DNA from: Candidatus Hydrogenedentota bacterium
GTDB lineage: Bacteria > Hydrogenedentota > Hydrogenedentia > Hydrogenedentales > SLHB01
Assembly (NCBI GenBank): GCA_012719295.1
Contig: JAAYAQ010000209.1
Span: 1 to 40,385 of the forward strand
DNA: 40,385 bases
Direction of reading: 5' to 3'
In this document: piece by piece, positions 23,885 through 34,600 of the stretch
Numbering within the stretch: the first letter of the stretch is position 1
How the letters are laid out: the number at the start of each line of letters is the position of its first letter
Notes under the pieces: model-generated
Seen by the model: only the letters and a program-made list of their open reading frames with translations
What the model was told of the DNA's origin: nothing
Databases searched by the model: none
Made by a program: the position numbers and the translations under genes

Positions 23885-24211
23885 GACACTGTCACGCCCG
23901 GCCGCACCCATACGGGAATGGAAGCCGGGGCCGAACGCTGGGGAAAGACGTTCGACCCCGCTGCGCGGAGAGGAAGAGCGGGCGCATGAAACGCCCGGGT
24001 AATTCTGGCTTCACGAGTCGTACACCACGGTCTCTGGCCGCGCGGGGCATCGCCCCCCCCGGCATCTTCGAGCCCGCCTTTTTAGGAACGTATTTGCGCC
24101 CCGCAGGTTGACACGCGGGAGGATCTCTCAATCCGTTTGCATTTGAAGGCGTTCAGGCCTCCGAGTAGACTTACGGCAGGAAAGTTCCCCCGAACGAAGG
24201 AGCGGGTTTCC
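23885..24211. other. Intergenic region with stem-loops and a C8 tract
   Basis: No gene is supported. The region holds nested dyads (GAACG/CGTTC inside GGGG/CCCC near 23927-23962), CGGGCG/CGCCCG around 23980-23997, and a run of eight C at 24053-24060. A TTGACA at 24108-24113 lacks a good -10. The purpose is unknown. Confidence 0.35.
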
Positions 24212-25237
24212 ATGCCAAAAGAGAAGATTCTTGCCGCGGCAACCATTGGTGCGGGTTCCATTGCACAGCACTGTCACATGCCGGGATACGCCAAAAGTCC
24301 CCACACCGAACTGGTGGCCTTTGCCGACCCCGCCCTGGCCCGGCACCGGGAGATTAAGAAACTCTACCCCGCCGCTCGGGGATACAAGACCCATGAAGAG
24401 ATGTTCGCCAACGAACGGCTGGATGTCGTGAGCATCTGCACACCCAACAAATTTCACGCCGAAGGCGTTCTGGCGGCCCTCGCCGCGGGGTGCGACGTGC
24501 TCTGCGAGAAGCCCATGGCCACCAAAGTCAGCGACGCCCGCAAGATGTTCGCGGCGGCCCGCAAAGCGCGGAAGAAACTGATGATCGGGTTCACGCACCG
24601 GACGATGGCGGGCAGCAAACAATGCAAGGAACTCCTCGCCAGACGCGCGCTGGGGAAACCGTTCATGATCCGCCTCCGCTACGCGCACGGGGGACCGTTT
24701 CCCGGATGGGCCAAAGACGACTGGTTCTACAGCCAGGACCTCGCCGCCGGCGGCGCCATGCTCGATATGGGCATTCACGCCATCGATCTCGCACTGTGGC
24801 TGATGGGGCCCGTCAAAGCGGTCACGGCCAGGACCGCCACGATCATCAAGCGGATCGAGGTGGACGACAACGCCCTGCTCGTCCTCGAATTCGCCAGCGG
24901 AGCGCTCGGCTACATCGAAGTCGGCTGGACCAGCAAGCCGGGCTTTACGGGATTCGAACTATACGGCACAAAGGGCTCCATCATCTGCGACTACAACAAA
25001 GGCCTCCAGATGTGCGGCGGCAAGGCCTCCGCGGGCGAGGACAGCGTCCTGGAGTGGCAAATGCTGGATCCCGAGCCTGCCCGGGGCGGCTGGCCGGCCG
25101 AGATGGTCGAGTGGATTGACGTCGTGCGCGGCAAACAGCGCCTCACGATGACGGGCCAGGACGGGATTAACGCGCTGGCCGTTGCGCTGGCGGCGTATTC
25201 GTCGAGCAAGAGCGGGCGCCGCGTGGCGTTGCGTTGA
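24212..25237 (+). CDS. Gfo/Idh/MocA family oxidoreductase
   Basis: This 341-residue NAD(P)-dependent sugar or polyol dehydrogenase-like protein has an N-terminal Rossmann domain starting 'AAATIGAGSIAQHCHMPGY', with 'SICTPNKFHAEGVLAALAAG' and the conserved 'CEKPMA' at about 97-101. The C-terminal substrate domain carries 'GGAMLDMGIHAIDLALWLMG', whose D-x-G-x-H-x-x-D pattern supplies the catalytic residues in the family. AAGGAG precedes the ATG at 24212, which excludes the longer frame. It is cytoplasmic and lies 46 bases before a glycosidase-like lipoprotein gene, suggesting joint use on a sugar. The substrate cannot be told from sequence. Confidence 0.93.
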   Translation: MPKEKILAAATIGAGSIAQHCHMPGYAKSPHTELVAFADPALARHREIKKLYPAARGYKTHEEMFANERLDVVSICTPNKFHAEGVLAALAAGCDVLCEKPMATKVSDARKMFAAARKARKKLMIGFTHRTMAGSKQCKELLARRALGKPFMIRLRYAHGGPFPGWAKDDWFYSQDLAAGGAMLDMGIHAIDLALWLMGPVKAVTARTATIIKRIEVDDNALLVLEFASGALGYIEVGWTSKPGFTGFELYGTKGSIICDYNKGLQMCGGKASAGEDSVLEWQMLDPEPARGGWPAEMVEWIDVVRGKQRLTMTGQDGINALAVALAAYSSSKSGRRVALR

Positions 25238-25283
25238 CAGGCGGCCCCCGCGCGCCGCATCCATAACAACTACGGAGACATGC

Positions 25284-27644
25284 ATGAGCGTCAAGCCAAA
25301 ATGGAACGGTGTGATTGTGCTGCTCGCCCTGGCCATCAGCGGTTGCCAGACCAGCCCGGTATACCGGCCGGGACAGGAATACCGCACGATCAACGCCGCC
25401 GAGTACGAAATCGCCATCCAGAAAAACGGCCGCGTGGATGTGCTGCTGCGCTCGGGTCAGGTCGTTCTGGCCAACGCCCAGCCGATGGTGTGGTATGCGG
25501 AAGAAGACGCCCCGGAGCTGCTTCCTGTTCTAGGCCGGTTGACCGTCCGCGAACAGGTCAACGACCGCCTGGGCCAGGGCCAGGGCATGCTGTTCAAACA
25601 GAAGGAATGCGAATGGGCCATCCGCGTGTATCCCGATAAGCCGTTCTTCACGTGTCAGGTCGCCTATGTGAACAACGGGAAAAAACCGGTGAAGATCCGA
25701 GCGCTGACCCCGTGGTCCGTGGGAGAAGAAACGAACGGGCTGGTTTCTCTGGGCAATGAACCGGAATCGACGGTCATCCTGCAGAATCCCACGCCATTCG
25801 CGGGACCGCCCCAGATGCCCGCCGTCACCCGGGGCGAGGGCGAAGGCCTTTGGTATCTCGCCGGATTCAATCCGGTGTCCCGCCAGTCCCTCATCGCGGG
25901 GTTTGTCACGTCCGATACCGGCTACGGCGTGCTCACGCTGGGCAGGACGGAGAAGGCCAAAACGCCGTCGTTGAATCAATTCAGCGCCACGTGCTACTAC
26001 GATCCCCCCGTCGAAGTGCTGCCCGGCGGAAAAGTGCAGTCCGAGGTGCTGTACATCTCCGTGGCGGAGAAGACCCCTCTGGAAGGCCTCGAGCGGTACG
26101 GGCACGCGGTCGCCGCCGTCAACGAAGTGCCCCTCCGCAAGCCTCCCCTGCCCCACGGAACCGCCTCGCTTTCAAAGACCCGCGGTGAATTGTCCGAGCA
26201 GGCGGTACTCGAAGAGATGGCCGTGCTCGAAGCCGACCTCCTGAGATACGGCTGGAACAATGTCGCGATCGGCGGCGGCTGGGAAACCGCCCCGGGCGTC
26301 TGGGAACCGGACCCGGCGGCGTTTCCCCGGGGCTTTGCGCCGCTGGTTCAGGAGATCCACGCGCGCGGGATGACGGCAAGCCTCTTTCTGGACCCGTTTG
26401 TCGTGCCGGCCGGTTCGCCCCTGGCGGTCAGCCATCCCGACTGGCTCGCGCCGGTAGCGGGCTGGGCCGCGCCATTCCTCCCGGAGAACGCCCGCATTCT
26501 CGACGTCACGGTGCCGGAAGCCGACGCCTACGTTCGCGACCTCTTTCAGAAGGTAGGCGCCGTGTGGGGCTTCGACTCGATCGAAGGCGTCAATGTCTCG
26601 CGCGGCATTCTGGCCGCCGAGTCCTTCGCGAACGCGTCACTGACCCGGGCGGATGTTCTTCGCCTGGCGATATCGGCCATTGACCAGGGCCTGGGGGCCG
26701 GAAAAGGCATTGCGGCCGCCGGTGCGCAGTCCGCATTGCACGTGCGCGCCGACGCCGTGGGCCCGTTGGACGCGGTCGCGCCGTTGTGGGAAGGAAGCCT
26801 GGAACGTCCCGGTTGCCGGGAGGCCGTTCAGGCCACGGCCCTGCGGTATTTCTTCTCGCCGTATCTGTACACGCCGTGCATGGGCCCCGCCTACTTCGAT
26901 ACGCCCGCGCTGGCCGCCCGCTGGCCGGAACTCGAGCGTGCGCCGCTCACCACCGGGCAGAGCATTGCCTGGCTCACCGGCATGGCCCTCAACGGCGGCG
27001 TCATGACGATCGGCAACCGGTTTTCCGAGCTCAACGCCGGCCAGAAGGCCATTCTCAGCAAACTCCTGCCGGTGTTGCCCTGGACGGCCCGGCCGCTCGA
27101 CCTGTTTGAGAGCAGTCCCCCGAACGTGTGGTCTGCGCAACTTCGCACAGCCGCTGGCGACTGGCATTACGCCGCGGTGTTCAACTGGTCGTCGACGGAG
27201 CAGCCCGCGACCACGCTCTACCTGGGCGAATTCGGCATGAATCCGCAGAGCATCTACACGGTGTACGATTATTGGAATGACCAGCTCCACGGGCTCGCCC
27301 AGGGGCAGCTTAACGTTCAGGTGCCCCCCGGCAGCGTCCGCCTTCTGGGTTTCCGTCTGTACGAGAACCGGCCGCTTCTCGTTGCTTCGACCACCCATTT
27401 CACGCAGGGCGCCCTCGAAACGACCGCCCTGGAATGGGACGCCGCAAAGCGCGAACTCCGCGGGGAGACCAAAGCCATTCCAGACACCGATTACGGGCTG
27501 CGCATCCTGGTGCCGGAATCGTTCGCCGTTTCCGAGGCCGCGGTATCGGGGATCCAACCCGCTCTGACCCAGAACGGGCAGCTACTCGAGCTGAACTTCC
27601 ACAACGACGCCGCGCCGGATTTCCGCTGGTATGTCAGATTCTGA
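25284..27644 (+). CDS. GH36/alpha-galactosidase-like lipoprotein
   Basis: This 786-residue protein has a lipoprotein signal peptide: 'MSVKPKWNGVIVLLALAISG' then Cys, lipobox 'AISGC'. An N-terminal beta-sandwich (about 30-300) is followed by a barrel resembling the melibiase/GH36 clan: 'YGWNNVAIGGGW' at about 321, 'FPRGFAPLVQEIHARGMTAS', 'HPDWLAPVAGW', and 'YFFSPYLYTPCMG'. The K-x-D nucleophile motif expected after the fourth strand is not recognisable; the equivalent stretch reads 'WGFDSIEGVNVS'. Activity is therefore uncertain. GGAGA lies six bases before the ATG. It is likely to be in one operon with the oxidoreductase. Confidence 0.82.
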   Translation: MSVKPKWNGVIVLLALAISGCQTSPVYRPGQEYRTINAAEYEIAIQKNGRVDVLLRSGQVVLANAQPMVWYAEEDAPELLPVLGRLTVREQVNDRLGQGQGMLFKQKECEWAIRVYPDKPFFTCQVAYVNNGKKPVKIRALTPWSVGEETNGLVSLGNEPESTVILQNPTPFAGPPQMPAVTRGEGEGLWYLAGFNPVSRQSLIAGFVTSDTGYGVLTLGRTEKAKTPSLNQFSATCYYDPPVEVLPGGKVQSEVLYISVAEKTPLEGLERYGHAVAAVNEVPLRKPPLPHGTASLSKTRGELSEQAVLEEMAVLEADLLRYGWNNVAIGGGWETAPGVWEPDPAAFPRGFAPLVQEIHARGMTASLFLDPFVVPAGSPLAVSHPDWLAPVAGWAAPFLPENARILDVTVPEADAYVRDLFQKVGAVWGFDSIEGVNVSRGILAAESFANASLTRADVLRLAISAIDQGLGAGKGIAAAGAQSALHVRADAVGPLDAVAPLWEGSLERPGCREAVQATALRYFFSPYLYTPCMGPAYFDTPALAARWPELERAPLTTGQSIAWLTGMALNGGVMTIGNRFSELNAGQKAILSKLLPVLPWTARPLDLFESSPPNVWSAQLRTAAGDWHYAAVFNWSSTEQPATTLYLGEFGMNPQSIYTVYDYWNDQLHGLAQGQLNVQVPPGSVRLLGFRLYENRPLLVASTTHFTQGALETTALEWDAAKRELRGETKAIPDTDYGLRILVPESFAVSEAAVSGIQPALTQNGQLLELNFHNDAAPDFRWYVRF

Positions 27645-27695
27645 GCGCAAACTCAATTTCACGGAAGCCCGCCCAGGAAACCGGGAATCCGCCCG

Positions 27696-30104
27696 TTAGC
27701 GAATGACCACCTCGCCGGGTTGCGCCGGCACAACGGGGACCTCGCCGCCCAGCTTGGCCCGGCGTTGGGCGAGTTCTTCTTGCGGAGCATTGCGTTTCTC
27801 CGCTTCCGCGAGATGCTGCCGTGCCGCCGGCGCGTTGTTCCGGGCGATGGCCAGGTCGCAGAGGACGAGCCAGGGGGCCGACGCGCCGGGATACTGCTCC
27901 GTCGCGTGAGTGAGGTATCGTTCCGCGGCCGACCAGTCTCCCCGCCCGGCGCAAAACTGTGCCAACTTGGTCCACTGTTCGGCCTGCTCGCCATCGGGAA
28001 CGGGCGGAACAGGCCATTCGGACAGGAACCCCTCGTCCTGCCCCATCCAGGCGCGTGCATACCCAAGCAGGACCCACGCGGCGGACATCGCGTCCTCGCG
28101 GCTCATCACGTGCTCGAGCAGATACCCCGCCTGGAGCGGTCTGTTCTGGAAGATGAGCGATTGCGCCCTGAGAAGCTGCACGGCCTGATCTTCCGGTCGA
28201 GTGTTCTCCACTTCACGCACCCGCTCCTCGAGCAGACGGACCTGCTGCGCCCCCTGCTGCGCCCTCTTCAGCACTTCACTCAACCCGCCCGGAGCCTCCG
28301 GCGCCTGTTCCAGAGCGGCTGACAACGCCTGCGCGGCTTCCTCAAAACGCCCGGCATGCATCAGGGCGGATCCGTACGCGGGCAGGATCTCGGGAGGAAG
28401 CTCGCCGAGCCCGCGCGCATAGTCGTAGTAATCCAGTGCGCGCAAAAGCAGGTTACGGTCAGAGGCGGCCTCCTTCCGGGCCTGCAGCGCCTGCGCCGCT
28501 TCCAGCGCGCATGCCTGGTTTGTGTCGTCCTTTCGCAACGAGGCGAGCAGGGCCTTCAGCGCCGCGTCCGGGTCGCCCGAGCGTCTGTGGGCCATGCCCA
28601 ACAGATACAGCGATTCGGCAGACAGCTGTTCTTCGGGCATTGCGCTCAGGATCTCCCGGCCCGCCCGCAGATGCTCCTCGGCATCGCCGCGCACCTTGCT
28701 TGCCGATGAATCGTATCCATTTTCCGCCAGAAGCGCGGCGTCGGCCAGTTTTTGCGAGGCGCTCCTGAGATAGGCCGTCCCCAGGCGTTCCGCCGCAGCC
28801 GGATCCCCCGGGGCCTTGCGTACGGCATCACGCCACAGCGCGACCTCGCTCTGCCACGTCGTCACACGGACAAATGCCGCAACGCCAAAGCCCAACAGCA
28901 GTCCCGCGCACACCAGCCCAGAAGCCGTGCGTATCCCGGGCGTCCGGGGAAGCTTCGAGAAGGCCCAGGGCACACCCCACACCAGACCGGCCAGCGGTAG
29001 ATAGAGGGCGCTGTCCGCCACGGCATGCCCGGCATCCCCCGTCACGCCCACAGCCAGCAGGGCGATGCCAAACCACGCCACGGCCGCACCCGGGACGTCC
29101 CCCCGGAACACTGCGGCGGCGGCCCCCACTGTCGCCACGAGCGCCACAAGCGCCAACACGGCGCCCGGAAGCCACGGAGACCCCGGAAGCGCGGGCGCGA
29201 CCCGCAATCCCACCGGCCAGAGCGCCCGAAGAGCGGCATCCCCTGCGCCGGTCAGGGCAGGCCCCACCCCTTCCGGCCAGAGGTGCTGACCCGAACCGCC
29301 GGGGAGCCCGGCCCATGCGCCCACCAGGAACACGGCCAGGACCGCAAAATAACTGGCGACGGGCGCCATCCGTCCACCCGAAAACCCCGGACCTCGCACA
29401 ATGACGTCGACCGCCACAACCAGAAGCGGAACACACCATGCGCCGCGGCAGGCCCCAAACGCGCACGCATAGGCCAGCACCGCCAGCCCCAGGGTTCCCC
29501 AGCGCGGGAAAGCCCGGTCGCCGGTGGCCAGTACAAACAGGAGGACCGAGGTCATGCTGAAGAGCGTACCCAGCAACTGAGCGCGTCCTGCGAGACTGGC
29601 CACCGCCTCCACGTTGGCCGGGTGAAGTACAAAGAAGAGCCCCGACAGCATTGCGACCGCTTCAGGCAGGCGTCTTTCGAACAGCCGCCGGCACATGAGA
29701 TATACCAGCACGCCGTTGAGCAGGTGCAACAGCAGGTTCACGGCGTGGATTCCCGCGGAGCCGCCTCCGGTGACTGTCCTGTTGACGGCCAGACTGAACA
29801 GCGTCAGCGGTTCGGGAGCATCCGGCCCGATGGCTTCGGTCCACCGGGCCGCCGTGCCGAGGGTTTCCCCATCGGGAAAGAGTGCCCGGTCGGCCGCGTG
29901 AAAGGGGATGCTCAGGACGCCGGAAAACACGACCAGCCCGGCAATGACGATCAGGAAACCCGCCGCCCACGCCATGGCCTTGTCGAGCCCCACGTTCCCT
30001 CTGAGCACAGGCTGGGCAAGTTGCTCGTCGAGTTCCGCGTTCCCCGTGCTTTCGGACAAATTTTCTGCGGGCCCGGTGGTCTGTTGGTGTGATTCTTCCG
30101 CCAC
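27696..30104 (-). CDS. TMTC/PMT-like membrane protein with C-terminal TPR repeats
   Basis: This 802-residue protein starts at GTG 30104 (AGAGGAA upstream). A 45-residue cytoplasmic lead is followed by about eleven membrane spans up to residue 430. These include the family stretch 'HAVNLLLHLLNGVLVYLMCR' and 'FFVLHPANVEAVASLAGRAQ', as in eukaryotic TMTC O-mannosyltransferases and their bacterial relatives. Residues about 430-785 are tetratricopeptide-type helices ('AERLGTAYLRSASQKLADAA', 'SLYLLGMAHRRSGDPDAALK', 'WTKLAQFCAGRGDWSAAERY'). A role in protein O-glycosylation is possible but unproven. It is the last gene of a leftward set headed by the TetR gene, 93 bases after its neighbour. Confidence 0.83.
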   Translation of the reverse strand: MAEESHQQTTGPAENLSESTGNAELDEQLAQPVLRGNVGLDKAMAWAAGFLIVIAGLVVFSGVLSIPFHAADRALFPDGETLGTAARWTEAIGPDAPEPLTLFSLAVNRTVTGGGSAGIHAVNLLLHLLNGVLVYLMCRRLFERRLPEAVAMLSGLFFVLHPANVEAVASLAGRAQLLGTLFSMTSVLLFVLATGDRAFPRWGTLGLAVLAYACAFGACRGAWCVPLLVVAVDVIVRGPGFSGGRMAPVASYFAVLAVFLVGAWAGLPGGSGQHLWPEGVGPALTGAGDAALRALWPVGLRVAPALPGSPWLPGAVLALVALVATVGAAAAVFRGDVPGAAVAWFGIALLAVGVTGDAGHAVADSALYLPLAGLVWGVPWAFSKLPRTPGIRTASGLVCAGLLLGFGVAAFVRVTTWQSEVALWRDAVRKAPGDPAAAERLGTAYLRSASQKLADAALLAENGYDSSASKVRGDAEEHLRAGREILSAMPEEQLSAESLYLLGMAHRRSGDPDAALKALLASLRKDDTNQACALEAAQALQARKEAASDRNLLLRALDYYDYARGLGELPPEILPAYGSALMHAGRFEEAAQALSAALEQAPEAPGGLSEVLKRAQQGAQQVRLLEERVREVENTRPEDQAVQLLRAQSLIFQNRPLQAGYLLEHVMSREDAMSAAWVLLGYARAWMGQDEGFLSEWPVPPVPDGEQAEQWTKLAQFCAGRGDWSAAERYLTHATEQYPGASAPWLVLCDLAIARNNAPAARQHLAEAEKRNAPQEELAQRRAKLGGEVPVVPAQPGEVVIR

Positions 30105-30197
30105 GCGTGGTTCCTCTTCGGCGTTGCCTCATTGTCTGGTCTGCGAAGAAGCCCAATCATAACACGCGCGAAGAGGGTTCAAAAACTGCGCGTGAGG

Positions 30198-31685
30198 CTA
30201 TGCCGGCCGCCGTCGCCCCATCACCTGGGCGAGCGCGGCCGCCGCCAGAATCGCCCCCGCCGCGCCCAGCGCATACATGCCCCACTGTCGCGCTGCCGGG
30301 GACCGTGGAAGTTCCAGATACAGGGTCGCCCAGTCCTCCGGCAGCCCTGCCCCGGCCGCCTGCTGCACGGTCCAGCCGCCCGCGCTCGCCACGGTGTCGC
30401 GGTGGAGCACAAGCGTTCGTGTTGCGCCGGATTCCTCAATTTCCAGTGAGTAGACGGGACCAATCTCTTTGGAGAGCGGCTGGAACTCGACGGCGCAACC
30501 GGGCAGGATGACCGCCTCGCCCTGCCGAAATCGCAGGATGCGGCCCGGCCCTTCCAGAGCGGCTTCCTGCAGCGGAGAGTCTTCCCGGCGCAGATAGACC
30601 GCGGAGTCGAGAGCCTGGTCCAGTCGGAACGCGTAGGGGGTCGAGTCCAGGGTTGCGATATCCCCGGCCCTCAGCACGCCGCCGCCCGCCTCCTCGCCAT
30701 TCCGGTAGAGTTGAAACCGCATGGCGCCGGTCTCCCAGGCGCAGGCCAGCAGCACGCAGGGCGCGAGCGCGGGATAGGAAAAGTGCAGCAGCCCGTCCTC
30801 GGACGCGCTGTTCGCGGCAACCCAGACGTCTTCAACGGCCCCCTCGCGCACGACCTTGAAACAGAGCGCCGGGCTTTCGGGACCACCGGTGGATTCGGCC
30901 CCCCGCACTGCAGACAGCACCACCGCGGTCCCGTCTGCGAGTTCCAGACCACTGCCGGCCTGGAACGAATCAAACCAGTTCATCACGCCCTGTTCCTGGA
31001 CCCCCCAGCGCGCGGAGGCCATCCCGGGTATGCCCTGCGCGAAGGTCTGTAGAGCCTCCTCTTCGGAACGCACCCAGAGGAACCGGAACACCAAGTCCGC
31101 GTCCAGCTTCAACCAGTCGCCGTGCTGGGCGACGATGTCTTCCGTCCAGGGGCTGTCCATCCGGCGCAGCGCCACGACCGCCAGGGGCGTGCCGCCCGAT
31201 TCGGGCGGTTCCGGGAGAATCCCGCCCCAGGGACGAATCTCGCGCATGGCGAACGTCTCCCCGGCAAGGACAACGGATTCACCGGTCTCGAACGGAACCA
31301 CGCGCTCGCCTGTACCATCGGTTATTTTCAGCCGCGCTGGAGTGATTTCTCCTGTCTCGTATTCGACCGCCTTCAGGGTCACAGAGAACGGCAGCTTCAC
31401 GCTCTCGTACGCGTGCTGGAGCTTGTTGAGACGCGGCGGCTCCTCGGGGAAAAGCGTCATCACATCCTGTCCGGCGAGCGGAACAACCTCGAGCGGGGAT
31501 ATGTCCAGAAGCGGGGTCTCCGGCGAATCCGGCCGCAGGACCAGCCTCGACGGCACCTCCAACGGCAGCCACATTTCACCAAAAAAGAGCGGCGCGGCGG
31601 GTTCACCGGAGGAACCGAAGAGCAACAGGGCGCCGCCCGTCACGAGAAGCACGAGCCCGATCGCGAACCCTGCGCGGTGCGCCAT
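30198..31685 (-). CDS. Two-TM protein of unknown function coupled to the RND permease gene
   Basis: This 495-residue protein has one membrane segment at each end: residues about 6-24 ('GFAIGLVLLVTGGALLLF') and about 470-490 ('MYALGAAGAILAAAALAQVM'). Between them is a large beta-rich extracytoplasmic region with several repeats of a 'V.L.AGE.F.ML/EI' type (for example 'ESVVLAGETFAMREI' and 'EAVILPGCAVEFQPL'). I do not recognise a family. The ATG at 31685 comes one base after the RND permease stop (TGACATG), so translation is almost certainly coupled. This suggests an accessory envelope role for the pump or for the TPR protein that follows. No signal for lipidation is present. Confidence 0.75.
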   Translation of the reverse strand: MAHRAGFAIGLVLLVTGGALLLFGSSGEPAAPLFFGEMWLPLEVPSRLVLRPDSPETPLLDISPLEVVPLAGQDVMTLFPEEPPRLNKLQHAYESVKLPFSVTLKAVEYETGEITPARLKITDGTGERVVPFETGESVVLAGETFAMREIRPWGGILPEPPESGGTPLAVVALRRMDSPWTEDIVAQHGDWLKLDADLVFRFLWVRSEEEALQTFAQGIPGMASARWGVQEQGVMNWFDSFQAGSGLELADGTAVVLSAVRGAESTGGPESPALCFKVVREGAVEDVWVAANSASEDGLLHFSYPALAPCVLLACAWETGAMRFQLYRNGEEAGGGVLRAGDIATLDSTPYAFRLDQALDSAVYLRREDSPLQEAALEGPGRILRFRQGEAVILPGCAVEFQPLSKEIGPVYSLEIEESGATRTLVLHRDTVASAGGWTVQQAAGAGLPEDWATLYLELPRSPAARQWGMYALGAAGAILAAAALAQVMGRRRPA

Positions 31686-31686
31686 G

Positions 31687-34600
31687 TCAGACCCGGTCTT
31701 CCGCCAGGGTCTCTTTGACGGCGTCCGGCTCGGCGAATGGCATGTCCGCGGTTTCGGCTCTTGCCTCGACCGCGCCCACGGCATGCGACAGGCCGGCCAT
31801 GGCGCTGTAGAGCGTCGGGACCACGATGAGCGTCATCAACGTGGCGAAGGTCAGGCCGAAAATCACCGCCACAGCCATGCCGCCCCACCACTGGCTCATC
31901 TCGCCGCCGACGATCAGACGCATGGCGCGAAAATCGAAGCTCACTCCGACGGCCATCGGCACCAGCCCGAGAATCGTGGTGACCGCGGTCAGCATCACTG
32001 GACGGAACCGCGTCACGCCGGCCGTGACGATGGCCTCGTTCAGCTCCATGCCACGCGCCCGCAACTGGTTCGTGTAATCGATCAGCACGATCGCGTTATT
32101 GACCACCACGCCGGCCAGACTCACGCATCCGATCCCCGACATCAGGATGCCGAACGGCATGCGGAAAATGTACAGCCCCAGGAACACCCCCGCCAGAGAG
32201 AGGATCACCGAGGTCAGGATGATGAACGGCTGCGTCAGGGAATTGAACTCCGTGATCAACACCAATGCGATGAGGAAGACCGCCACGACGAACGCCTTGA
32301 ACAGGAAGAACTGCGTCTCTTCCATGTCCTCGTTCTCGCCCGTGTAATCAATCGTGTAGTCGGCGGGCAGCGGAAAATCCTGGAGTTTGGCCTGCACCGC
32401 CTGCAACAAACGCTGCTGGTTGAAATCCGGGTGGACATCCGCGGAGACCGTCACGGTCCGTTTGCGGTCAATCCGCTGGATCGAACCCAGGCCCGCCCCC
32501 TGTTCGATGCGGGCCACGGAAGAGAACGGCACCCGCCGTCCGTCCGTCGCAATGAGGTTCATGGTGTTAATGTTCGCCAAATCTTCCCGGAATGCTTTGG
32601 GAAACCGCACCGTAACATCGTACTCTTCGTCGCCTTCACGGAAATCCGCGGCTTTTCTGCCATTGATCGCGGCCTGCACCGTGAGCCCGATGAGCTGGGT
32701 GCTCAGCCCCATCCGCCATGCCTCCTGGCGGTCCACAACCACCTGGACCTCCGGCTTTCCCTTGTTGTAATCGTCGCGGAGATCAACCAGTCCCGGCACA
32801 TCCTTGATCTCCTGCCGGATCTCCTGAGCCAACCGCGCCAGCGTCGCGAAGTCGTCGCCGCTGATTTCAACGTTGATGGGCGGCCCGGTCGGAGGACCCA
32901 TATCCATCTGCTCGATCCGGATGTCGGCGCCGCTCAATCCCTGTATGGCATCCCGAAGCTCACGAAGGACCTCTGACGGCAGCTTCTTGCAGTCGCCGAG
33001 CTCGGGGAAATCCAGCGAGACCCGGCTGATATGATTGGCTTTCGAGCTCCCGGTCGTCCCTCCGGCCTCCGGCGTGACGCCCAGTGACCCCACGCTCGTG
33101 ACCACGCTTTCCACATAGGGCGTATACGGCGCGATCATCTCTTCAACCTGACGCGCATAGTAGTCGGACGTGGCGAGATTCGTGCCTTCCGCGCACTCAA
33201 TGTCGATATATGCCTGTGGCGGTTCCGTTATGGGCATGAAGATGGTTTCGGCGGTCGAGAAAAACACCGTTGCGATCACCACGAGCAAGCCCACGGCCGA
33301 CAGCACGGTCACCGCCCGCCAGCGCAGCGCGGTGCGCAGGGCAGCCGCATAGGATTTCATCACGAATCCGGCGCCGGTGATGCGGCGCATCGTCCTCCCT
33401 TCGTGCACCTGCATGAACACGGAAGCCAGGGCCGGATTAACGACCAGCCCCATAAACAGCGATGCCAGCAACGCCACGATCACCGTGTAGGGAACGTAAT
33501 ACATGAACTCGCCGAAAATCCCCGGCCAGAAAAAGAAGGGCACAAACGCGGCCACCGTGGTCAACGTCGACGTGGTGATGGGCCAGGCGACCTCGGCCGT
33601 GCCGGCCTTGGCAGCCTCAATCTTGCTCAGTCCCATCATCCGGTGGCGGTAGATGTTCTCCACCACCACGATACCGTTGTCCACCAGCATGCCCAGCGCA
33701 AGGATCAGGCTGAAAAGCACCACCATGTTCAGCGTGACCCCGCTCATGTACAGCACGGCGAACGTGATCAACATCGATACCGGAATCGCCAGCGCCACGA
33801 AGATCGCGTTTGCGAATCCGAGAAAGACGAAAATGACCACCAGCACCAGGAGCATCCCGCTCAGAATGCCGTTTTCAAGCTCCGACACGATCTCGCGAAT
33901 GTAATCCGCCTCGTTCCAGGTCACCGATACGGCCAAGCCCTTAGGGAGTTTGGCCAGCATCCGGTCGATTTCCTCCTGCACTTCATCCGCGATCTGGATG
34001 ATGTTCGCCCCGGACCGCTTGATCACGGTCAACGTGACCGATGGTTCGCCGTTCAGCCGGGAAATGGTCTCGACATCCTTGAATCCGTCGTAGACCTTCG
34101 CCACATCGCGCAGGAACACGGTGCCTTCGGGACTCTGTTTCACCACCAGGTCATTGATATCGTCGGGATTCTTGAACTCGCCCGGCGTCCGCATCAGGAA
34201 CTTCGCTTCGCCCAGCTCCATCGTGCCCCCGGGCGTATTGACGTTTTCCTGGGCCACCACGCCCATCAGATTCCCAAAAGAAATCCCATACTGCGCCACA
34301 CGCTCCGGATCCACTTCGATCTGGATTTCCCGTTCGACGCCGCCAATGACCTCGACATCGAGCACGCCCTCGATCGTTTCGATCTGGTCTTCCAGGTCCT
34401 CGGCAATCTGGTCGAGCATGGAAAGCGGAAGACCCCCCGACAACGACATGATCATGATCGGGAATTCCGCCGTGTTGATCTCATTGATTACGGGGTCATC
34501 AGCCTCCTCCGGAATATCCGGCTCGGCCAGATCCACCTTATCGCGGACCTTCTGCAGCGCATCGTCGATGTCGATATCCGGCTCAAACTCCAGGAAGATG

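Noticed and set aside
23892-24131. 79-codon minus-strand frame in the gap after cheW
   Set aside because: Arg/Pro-rich composition, no ribosome site and no recognisable domain.
30856-32976. 706-codon plus-strand open frame
   Set aside because: Antisense to the RND permease and its neighbour, with low-complexity Ser/Arg/His composition; a GC-driven shadow.
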